Below are positions 34,301-41,100 of a DNA stretch of 64,000 nucleotides, piece after piece. The position numbers and the translations under genes are program-made. The stretch's first letter is position 1, and each line of letters begins with the position of its first letter. The notes below the pieces were generated by a model that saw nothing but the letters and a program-made list of their open reading frames with translations, had not been told where the DNA came from and did no database searches. Source of the stretch: Shewanella indica (GTDB lineage: Bacteria; Pseudomonadota; Gammaproteobacteria; Enterobacterales; Shewanellaceae); contig NZ_NIJK01000022.1 of the NCBI RefSeq assembly GCF_002836975.1, positions 88,617 through 152,616 of the forward strand. Reading direction: 5' to 3'.

Positions 34301-35925
34301 CCGATTGGGCCAAGGGGCTTGAGAGCGGTCAGCTAAAAGCAGCCGCAATCACCGCGCTATTGGCCAAGGGGCAAAAGCCCTCGCCCAAGGAAGTGGAAGC
34401 CCTGATAAAACCTCTGGTCAACGCGCTTGAGATACACGCAGCGCTCAAGCGCTTTGAGGCCATAGGTGCCAGCGCCGAATACCTGAGCCTGGATGTCAGT
34501 AACCCGGATGCGGTCGCGTCCACACTGGCGCCCATTCAGGCATTGGCGCCTATCAGCGGGCTGATTCACGGCGCCGGGGTGTTGGCCGATAAACACATCG
34601 CCGACAAGACCCTCGCCGAACTCGAATTGGTTACAGGCACTAAAGTTGGCGGCCTCTCCGCCTTGCTCAGTACCTTGGCGCCAAACAAAAAGGCCGCCGA
34701 GCACTTAAAACTGTTGGCGCTGTTTTCCTCCGCCGCCGGTTTCTACGGCAACACAGGCCAGAGCGACTACGCCATGGCCAATGAAATTCTCAATAAAACC
34801 GCTCATCGGCTGCATCATGAGTTGCCGACCACCCGAGTGATCAGTTTCAACTGGGGCCCCTGGGATGGCGGCATGGTCAATGCGGCGCTGAAGCAGATGT
34901 TTGAGTCCCGCGGCGTCTATGTGATCCCAAGAGAAGCCGGTGCCAAGCTGTTTGCCGAGGCGATTCTGGCCCGCTCGGAGCCGCAGCTGTTGATTGGCTC
35001 CAGTATGCAAGGCCCGGGGGGCAAACAAGGCCTGAACCACACAGATGTGCCAGAGGCCCAAGCTAGCTCGCAAACCCTGAGTCGCAGCATCAAGCGCCAG
35101 GAGCTGGCGCTGCTGAAAGATCACTGCATAGGCGGCAATCCGGTATGGCCGACTGTCTGCGCGCTCCAGTGGATGCTGCAAAGTGCCCAGAGCCTCTTTG
35201 GCGGCGATTGGCGCGCCGTGGACTATAAGCTGCTCAAAGGCGTGGTGTTTGACAGTGATGAAAAGCGATTGCAGCTCAGCCTGACTCTGGGAGCCGACGG
35301 CGAGCTGCAGGCGAGCATCAGCTGTGATGAGCGGCCTCAGTATCAGGCGACCCTGCTGCCGTTAATGCAGCAACCGTTAATGCAGCAGCCCGCCAGTCAG
35401 CCACTGGCACATGTTTCTATGCCCGAAACAGGTGAAAGTGGGCCCGAGATCGGCGAAGGTGAGCTCCAAGTGCGTCAAGGCAGTGAGCTTTATCACAGCG
35501 GCGCCCTGTTCCATGGCCCGCAGTTGCAGGCCATTACTGAGGTGCTGCAGTTTGACGATCAAGGGCTTAGCTGCCGATACCGGCTACCGGATGCCGCATC
35601 GAGCGAAGAGCGCGCCCTGATCCAGCAAGACGCACTGCTGCAGGCCATGTTGATCTGGGCCCGGCTCAAATACGATGCCGCCAGCCTGCCCTCTTCCCTG
35701 GCGGCGCTCTGGCAAAACGCCCTGCTGCCTGAAAATGACACCGGCCTTATTCGCCTGCAGGTGACCAAGCACTCCAGCCGTCAGCTCAGCGCCGATCTGG
35801 CCCTGTTCAACGCCGAGGGCCAACTGCAAACCGGGCTGGAAAATGCCAAGGTCACCATTAGCAAGGGGCTCAATGCCGCCTTTGAACCGGCCAAGGCCGC
35901 CACAGGTAATAGAGAAAGGCCTTGA
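28324..35925 (+). CDS. pfaA: PUFA synthase subunit PfaA (KS-AT-5xACP-KR-DH-like)
   Basis: Multidomain iterative synthase subunit that builds long-chain polyunsaturated fatty acids (EPA or DHA) from malonyl-CoA without oxygen-dependent desaturases. Of its 2533 residues, about 10-470 are a ketosynthase (active Cys221 in DAACAGS, His356 in EAHGTGT). About 595-900 are a malonyl-CoA acyltransferase (GQGSQYLQMG, Ser701 in GHSFGE). About 1200-1665 carry five ACPs with attachment Ser1237, 1341, 1444, 1538 and 1630 in LGIDSIKR. About 1950-2200 are a ketoreductase (VTGGAKGVTL, SSAAGFYGNTGQSDYAMAN with Tyr2149). About 2230-2533 contain a hotdog-like dehydratase stretch (SGALFHGPQLQAI). A Gln/Pro-rich linker lies at 1160-1200. 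Its start overlaps pfaR and its end overlaps pfaB by 4 bases each. Confidence 0.96.
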   Translation: MSQAQASQIDKRLNKRLKDTPIAIVGMASLFAGSRYLNQFWDLICDKIDAITQVPADRWQVADYFDPDKKAADKSYCKRGGFIPEVDFNPMEFGLPPNILELTDTSQLLSLVVAKEVLEDAGIHEGSDYNRDRIGITLGIGGGQKISQSLNARLQYPVLKKVFRESGVSEQDSEMLIRKFQDQYIHWEENSFPGSLGNVIAGRIANRFDLGGMNCVVDAACAGSLAAMRMALTELTEGRSDMMLTGGVCTDNSAYMYMSFSKTPAFTSDEQIKPFDADSRGMMIGEGIGMVALKRLEDAERDGDRIYAVIKGVGASSDGKFKSIYAPRPEGQAKALQRAYDDAGFPPHTLGLMEAHGTGTAAGDVAEFSGLNAVMSQDNPELQHIALGSIKSQVGHTKSTAGTAGMIKAALALHHKVLPPTINVKQPNPKMAVEQSPFYLNTQTRPWMPRTDGTPRRAAVSSFGFGGTNFHLVLEEHSPELPKHPSRLRRTPLPLLFCAPDKPTLEQEISALLKTLESDAHDDLETLCAPYRLGSQTQVQGPRLGLLACDTIELQQKLQQALNKLQSTAEEQPQTRWLQQGVEYRSGPLTEALTAALFAGQGSQYLQMGSGLTQLYPELRAEFAAADREFSRQGVADKYGMGPLSARVFPIAKFSPQASKEDELALANTRFAQSAIGALGMGQFTLLCQAGFQADMLAGHSFGELSALRAAGALSRESYYALAFARGDAMASVPEDKDPGAMSAVILPSAAERNTLEQLLQTEPEVQIANINSPVQLVIAGASEAVARLNLKLNEAGLRAIALPVSGAFHTPLVAHAQQPFAKAIARQGLSDAKTPLYVNATGDKLAQDAESLRANLEQHMLKQVRFSEQIESMYRDGARIFVEFGPKNTLARLAQATLGDRAAECLFLSLDSPSCIDSLAADTELKQALLSLALAGLPLTDPDAYRAVQTQAKHKASPMTIKLGASNYISPATAQKMAASLKEGRISQQTKIVEKVVEKIVEIPVAAASQNPSQPSQATAPQAANGHPANSGGSGLQLFFSTQQQLAELHQQFLNIPLQYGNSVQQLLAEQVKLATAGKAIPDSLNQTLAMFHQHQAETLKIHNDFIQSQNLGAQQLLQQLQGGAVLTKIEQAQAVPVSEPMPAQAAAPITHAAAPVKAASSPQQPSQALQQPSQALQSRPQATVPVPVPTIAVTTAKPSTGVEELMLQVVADKTGYPTEMLELGMDMEADLGIDSIKRVEILGTVQDALPELPQLDAATLSECRTLGQIVDYLQQSAGVDSSVQPEPIQPSPALSNTAQSNTASDVTALMLQVVADKTGYPTEMLELGMDMEADLGIDSIKRVEILGTVQDALPELPQLDAATLSECRTLGQIVDYLQQSAGVNTSVQPPRAQSNAAQSNTAHANQNDVTALMLQVVADKTGYPTEMLELGMDMEADLGIDSIKRVEILGTVQDELPELPPLDAATLSECRTLGQIVDYLQQSAGVNSSVQPSPIQSNTASDVTALMLQVVADKTGYPAEMLELGMDMEADLGIDSIKRVEILGTVQDQLPELPPLDAATLSECRTLGQIVDYLQQSAGVDSSAQPEPVSNQSDITAIMLQVVAEKTGYPAEMLELGMDMEADLGIDSIKRVEILGTVQDQLPELPQLDAASLSECRTLGQIIDCFAGSNAEHAAEPLTQTDETPNTQPSVALPPHAGISLKKLPAADRFSGASAEALFAANSCALLLDDGHNAGVLAKKLTDSGINVTLVRPAATDSQSALDSKLPILTLASNDDAGVEALIAGLEQQVAIYIHLQPQLPREQLEELMPLNITAKTQVQLSFLFAKHLSPAWQTPTKGRRAFITVARMDGQLGFSGQPCELNQSALFGLTKTLAQEWPQVHCRALDLAPELDASALASQVMDALYSPSQDPLEWGKSAAGRVTLVATSADDQNAADTSLAPCRLDSSDKILVTGGAKGVTLDCALALARQSGSHFILAGRSKALALEAFPDWAKGLESGQLKAAAITALLAKGQKPSPKEVEALIKPLVNALEIHAALKRFEAIGASAEYLSLDVSNPDAVASTLAPIQALAPISGLIHGAGVLADKHIADKTLAELELVTGTKVGGLSALLSTLAPNKKAAEHLKLLALFSSAAGFYGNTGQSDYAMANEILNKTAHRLHHELPTTRVISFNWGPWDGGMVNAALKQMFESRGVYVIPREAGAKLFAEAILARSEPQLLIGSSMQGPGGKQGLNHTDVPEAQASSQTLSRSIKRQELALLKDHCIGGNPVWPTVCALQWMLQSAQSLFGGDWRAVDYKLLKGVVFDSDEKRLQLSLTLGADGELQASISCDERPQYQATLLPLMQQPLMQQPASQPLAHVSMPETGESGPEIGEGELQVRQGSELYHSGALFHGPQLQAITEVLQFDDQGLSCRYRLPDAASSEERALIQQDALLQAMLIWARLKYDAASLPSSLAALWQNALLPENDTGLIRLQVTKHSSRQLSADLALFNAEGQLQTGLENAKVTISKGLNAAFEPAKAATGNRERP
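31935..33325 (+). repeat. Five tandem near-identical ACP-coding repeats
   Basis: Five copies of about 220 bases each encode LMLQVVADKTGYP, then MLELGMDMEADLGIDSIKRV, EILGTVQD, LPELP and ATLSECRTLGQIVDYLQQSAGV with very few changes. They are separated by variable linkers rich in Gln, Ser, Asn and Pro, so the period shrinks from about 310 to 276 bases. Long stretches are identical at the DNA level, which points to gene conversion or recent duplication and makes copy number prone to change. A separate perfect 21-base duplication encoding QQPSQAL twice lies just before at 31815-31856. Confidence 0.93.
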
Positions 35926-38090
35926 GCAAAGCGATAGGCCCTATGCCTCACATTGAAGTAAAGCCGCTGCGGCTGGCACTGTGCCTGGTCGAAGAGGAGC
36001 AAAGCCTGGCGCCCAAGCTTAGGGCTGCCTTGCGCACTATCGCGTTTGATAGCAATCAGGCTCCCGACTGGCCTTGGCTGGTGACCGAGGTCAAGGCCGG
36101 GGCAAGCCTGAGCCTGGTGCTGCCATCAAAGCAGCGGCTATTGCTGCTAAGCGCAGTCGATGCGGCGCAGGCAAGACTGCATCCCCAAGCCTTGCTGCAG
36201 GCCTTAAGCCATGGCGCTCACAAGCCGCAGCAGCTTCTTAAGCAGGCCTGGCAGCAGGCAAAACGCCCGGAGATAGAAGAAAGGGACACTCTGTTTCTGA
36301 AGCAATCGCTGGAACTTGAGCCGTTATGCCTGCAACTGGAGGCATTTGCCAAGCGGCGCCTGGCGCAGAAAATGGCGGGGTTGCCTTTTCAAGGCAAGTC
36401 TCTGGCGCTGGTCTTCAGCTCCCCGGCTATGGCACTGATCCTCAGCCAAGGCACAGCCTTGAGCGGTTCTTGTGATAAAACAGCCTTGAGCGACTCTTGC
36501 CTGAACAGCTCTGGTGTAAGCGGCTTGGCTTTTGGAAAAGAATCAACCTCTGGCCTTTGCCCCCAAGGAGCGCCCTGGCTTTTACCGCTGACCTTGATTG
36601 CCAGCCCAAAGACTCTGCTCAGTGAGGCGCAAACTGCGCTGCAGCAGGCCAAAAGTCGCCTGAGCCAATCGATGAGCGCAGATGCTCTGGCGCGCTGGCT
36701 GACGGATGAATTGAAAACCCTGGAGCAGAGCTTTTCAGGCACAGCGCCCGAGGGCGGCGAATACTATTCGCTGGTGCTTATTGGCAAAGATGCCGCCGAG
36801 CTTATTGCCGAGAGCGAATTGCTCCTGGGTCAGCTTCGGAAAATAACGTCTTTGGCCGAAGTGCCAGAGCTTGAGCTTATTACGCCAAATGGCAGCGTTT
36901 TTTGCGCCAAGCCGCTGGGCCCGGCTCGCCTCTGCTTTGTCTACCCGGGTGTCGGCACGGCTTACCATGGCATGCTCGGCGCCTTAAAACAGGCCTTTCC
37001 ACGCAGTCATGCCGATTTTGAGGCCGCAGCAACAGCCGAAAATGTCGCCCTATCCACCCTGCTGCCAGCAGCCTTGAGCGATATTTCTTATACATCATCC
37101 TTGAGCGATGCTTCTAATGAAACAGCCTTGAGCGATAAAGAAGAGGCCACACCCAGTCCGGCGCCAACAATGACACTCGCCGAGCAGGCCGTTGCCGGGG
37201 TCGGCGCCAGTGTGCTGCTGACGCAGATACTGCGGCGTGAGTTCAAGCTCCGCCCGGCCTTTGCCATCGGCTACTCCATGGGCGAAGCGGCCATGTTTGC
37301 CGCCAATGGCGTCTGGGACAAGCCTTTTGCTTTGGTTAAACCTACGCTGGAAAGCCGGATTTTCTCAGAGCAGATCTCGGGCGCGCTCACAGCCGTGCGT
37401 CAGGAGTGGCAACTCGATGCCAGAGACGCCATCTGCTGGAACAGTTTTCTGCTGCGCATTGATACAGGCAGCATCACGCCATTATTGCAAAACCCGGTTT
37501 ACTCACGGGTCTACCTCGCCATACGTCAGGGGCCAAGCTGCGTGCTGGCCGGAGATGAGGCTCAGTGCCGGGCACTGATAAAGGCCCTTGGCAAACGCGG
37601 CGTTGCCGCCAACCGGGTCACCGCCATGCACACACCGGCGGCCCTGCGTATAAAGCCCGAATTGACCGTCTTTTATGACAGGCCACTCTCGGGTGAGCTT
37701 GAACAGCCGCAGCCCATCTATATCAGCGCCGGCAGCGAGCAGCCGCTCAAACCTGCCAGGCTTGAGCGCAAGCAGATAGCCGAGACCATAGCGACTTGTT
37801 TCAGCCAGCCACTCAATGTGGAGTCGCTGCTGCAACGGGCCCGAAAACATGGCGCGCAGCTGTTTCTGGAGGTCGGCGCCGACAGCCAAACCAGCAGCAT
37901 TATCCAGGCGATGGCCGGAAAACAGCTCTCCAGCGATATCAAGGCCTTTGGTTGCGATCGCAAACATAGCGGCGCCGCCGACAACAAAGCATTACTCAAG
38001 GCCCTGGCTCGACTCATCAGCCACAGGGTCCCACTGGCCACAGCTGCGCTGTATCCACAGCTTGCCCGGCCCGATAACTTAGTGACGTGA
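35922..38090 (+). CDS. pfaB: PUFA synthase subunit PfaB (acyltransferase)
   Basis: A 722-residue subunit whose acyltransferase domain is thought to help set the final product length (family knowledge). Residues about 335-650 contain the acyltransferase: FVYPGVGTAYHGMLGALKQAF, then the nucleophile Ser452 in AIGYSMGEAAMFA, and later AMHTPAALRIKPEL and LFLEVGAD. Residues 1-320 are a poorly conserved region with the DNA-level repeats described separately. The frame starts with TTG at 35922, overlapping the pfaA stop and preceded by AGAAAGG; an in-frame ATG at 35943 is the alternative. Pure coupling to pfaA is likely. Confidence 0.92.
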   Translation: MSKAIGPMPHIEVKPLRLALCLVEEEQSLAPKLRAALRTIAFDSNQAPDWPWLVTEVKAGASLSLVLPSKQRLLLLSAVDAAQARLHPQALLQALSHGAHKPQQLLKQAWQQAKRPEIEERDTLFLKQSLELEPLCLQLEAFAKRRLAQKMAGLPFQGKSLALVFSSPAMALILSQGTALSGSCDKTALSDSCLNSSGVSGLAFGKESTSGLCPQGAPWLLPLTLIASPKTLLSEAQTALQQAKSRLSQSMSADALARWLTDELKTLEQSFSGTAPEGGEYYSLVLIGKDAAELIAESELLLGQLRKITSLAEVPELELITPNGSVFCAKPLGPARLCFVYPGVGTAYHGMLGALKQAFPRSHADFEAAATAENVALSTLLPAALSDISYTSSLSDASNETALSDKEEATPSPAPTMTLAEQAVAGVGASVLLTQILRREFKLRPAFAIGYSMGEAAMFAANGVWDKPFALVKPTLESRIFSEQISGALTAVRQEWQLDARDAICWNSFLLRIDTGSITPLLQNPVYSRVYLAIRQGPSCVLAGDEAQCRALIKALGKRGVAANRVTAMHTPAALRIKPELTVFYDRPLSGELEQPQPIYISAGSEQPLKPARLERKQIAETIATCFSQPLNVESLLQRARKHGAQLFLEVGADSQTSSIIQAMAGKQLSSDIKAFGCDRKHSGAADNKALLKALARLISHRVPLATAALYPQLARPDNLVT
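36453..37137 (+). repeat. Two clusters of a 27-base repeat inside pfaB
   Basis: ACAGCCTTGAGCGA-type units with TCTT and A-rich tails occur twice at 36453-36500 (period 27) and three times at 37068-37137. They keep the reading frame and encode Leu-Ser-Asp or Leu-Ser-Gly rich linkers (TALSDSC, SSLSDASNETALSD). The two clusters are about 570 bases apart and flank no conserved motif. Confidence 0.7.
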
Positions 38091-38105
38091 GAAAGTGAGA
38101 ACAGA

Positions 38106-41100
38106 GTGACAAGTAAACAAGCCGAGCCCATTGCCATAGTTGGCATGGCCGCCCGCTTCCCGGGCTGTGAGGATCTGGACGCCTTCTGGCAACTGCTCAG
38201 CGAAGGCCGGGATGCCATCAGCGCCCTGAATGACAGCCAATTGGGCGCCAGAGTCAGCGATTATCAAGGCGCAAAAGGCCAGAGCGACCGTTTCTATTGT
38301 GATCAGGGCGGTTATATTCGCCAGCTAAACTTCTCGCCCGAGGGCTATGCCAGATCAGCGGATGAAATGGCAACGGGTGCCGAAACCTGGGATCAGCATC
38401 TGTTGTGGGCACTCGATTGCGCCCGCAAGGCCCTGCAAAGCGCCGAGCTAACCCCAGCGCAAAACGCTTCCGACTTGGCGCGCTGCGGCGCCGTGATGGG
38501 CACGCTTTCGTTCCCCACCCGAGCTTCCAACAAGGCCTTTTTGCCGCTGTATCATCACAGTGTCGATACGGCGCTGCGGCGCCGTTTCCCCGGCATGCCG
38601 CCATTGGCATCAGCCATAGATGCTGGAACGGCTGCAGATGCAAGCATTCGCCATTGGGATACGGATATCGCTGCCCAGGGCTCTGAACTGCTGTGCGATT
38701 GCCTGGGCCTTGGCGGCCCCAGCCTGAGCCTGGATGCCGCCTGCGCCAGCTCAGTCTATGCATTGCGCCTGGCCTGCGACTATCTCAGCAACCACAGCGC
38801 CGATGTGATGTTGGCCGGTGCCGTCAGCGGCGCCGATCCCTTCTTTATCCATATGGGCTTTTCCATTTTCCAGGCCTTCCCCGAGTCGGGCCAAAGCGCC
38901 CCGCTGGATAACAGTTCCGGCGGCCTGTTTGCCGGTGAAGGCTGCGGCGTATTGGTGCTCAAGCGCCTGAGCGATGCCCAAAGGGATGGCGATACCATTC
39001 ACGGCATAGTCAGAGGCACAGGGCTTTCCAACGATGGTCGCGGCCAGTTTGTCTTAAGCCCCGCCAGCAAGGGCCAGGTACTGGCGTTTGAACGGGCCGC
39101 CGAGGCGGCAAATATCGCGCCATCCCAGGTGGAGGTGATTGAATGCCACGCCACGGGTACACCTCTGGGTGACAAGGTGGAACTCAGCTCCATGGAGCAG
39201 TTTTTCGGCCCACGTCTGGAAGGCTGTGCCGCGCCTAAAATCGGCTCGGTCAAATCCAACCTCAGCCACTTGCTGACCGCTGCCGGCATGGCAGGCATCA
39301 TCAAGTTGCTGCTGTCGATGAAACACAAGCTGTTACCCGCCTCGGTGAGAATATCGGCGCCGCTGAGCTCGCCCAACGGCTTGTTTGGCGAGCACAATAT
39401 AGTGCGCAGCGCCATCCCCTGGCCAACCAAAGCGGGCAATCCCGGCCCGGTTGCCGGGGTGTCTGTGTTCGGATTCGGAGGCTGTAACGCCCACTTGCTG
39501 CTCACAGGGCCCGATGCTGCCAAAGAGTTTATTCGGGCCAAACCTTCGCCGGGAGCGGCTGCAAACCAAGGCGCTGACGGCCTGGCGATTGAGGGCGCCG
39601 CCGCGCATTTCGGCGCCGCCGACTCGCTCGAGACGCTTGCCAAACTGATAGCCAAAGGGCAAACGGCCACCAGAGCCCTGCCCCAAAAACGCTGGAAAGG
39701 CCTGGAGCGAAACCGCTCTTTGCTCTCCAGCATGGGGCTTGAACAGGCGCCCAATGGCGGCTACATAGACGAGTTTGAACTGGATTTCCTCAAATTCCGC
39801 CTGCCGCCCCATCCGGGAGATAGACTGGTGGCGCAGCAATTACTGCTGCTCAAGGTGGCCGATGATGCGATTCGCGATGCCAATCTGCCCATGGGTGGCC
39901 GGGTGGCTGTGTTGGTCGCCATGGAAACCGAGCTTGAGCTGCATCAGTTCCGCGGCCGGGTTAATCTGCATAGCCAGATTAGCCAGAGCCTTAACGATGC
40001 CGGCATCACCTTAAGCCAGGATGAGTATCTCGAACTCGAGCGTTTGGCGATGGACAGCGTACTGCCCAGCGCCAGCCTCAATCAATACACCAGCTATATA
40101 GGCAACATCATGGCCTCCCGGGTCGCCTCCCAATGGGATTTCAACGGCCCGGCTTTCAGTATTTCGGCCGCCGAGCTGTCGGTTCCCCGAGCGTTGGAAG
40201 TCGCCGCCAATCTCTGCCGCACCGAGGCGTTGGACGCCGTAGTAGTGGCAGCGGTGGATCTTGCCGGCAGCGCCGAGCGGGTATTGCACTCTGGCAAGCG
40301 TCTGCAACAGCTTGGACTGTTACCGGGTGAAGGCGCCGGCGCCTTGGTGCTGACGCCGTCAGTTGCGCATCAAAGCGGCCGCTACGGCGCCCTGACAGAG
40401 CAGAGTTTCAAGCCGTTTTCATCAGTGGAATTAACAACTACAGAGCCTCTCTCTACGGCAGACTCAAGGGAGCAAGCACTTTGCCGGGACGCACAGCCTG
40501 AGGTAGATGAACACAGCCCCAGCATCAAGGCTTTTCGTCGTCTCGCGGCCACCAGCCACAGCGCCGTCTCGCGTATGGGGCACAGCTTTGCCGCCGCTGG
40601 AATGGCCAGTTTGCTGCACTCGCTGCTGCGCCTGACCCAGGATAGGGATAAAGACTCCCACACCCTGCTGATAGATGGCGAGCGCCGCTGCGCCGCGGTT
40701 ACTTTGCAACAGTCGGCGGAGCAAAAGGCGCGTCTGCAACAGGCGCTCCGCACGCAGAATAAAAAGAGCAGTCAAGGGGCCAGTGAAAAGCCCAGTCAAA
40801 AGATAGCTGGCGCCAATATCCGCCAGCTGTGGCAAACCATCACCCTTGGCGGTGACGCCATAGAGCAGCATATCGCCACCGCCGAGCTTAAACACGAGAC
40901 CGGCATTCGCCAAAAGCTTGCCCAGGCAAAGAACACTCAAGCCCAGGCCACGCCGGTAATACACACCAGCAGCCAACAAGTTAACAGTGAACTGACCTTG
41001 GAGTTCACTCAGGAACTCATTCAAAAACACTCTCAGGAACACTCTCAGGAGCTCAGCCCGGTGAACAATCAGCACGCCCCATCGGCTCTCAGACAATCCG

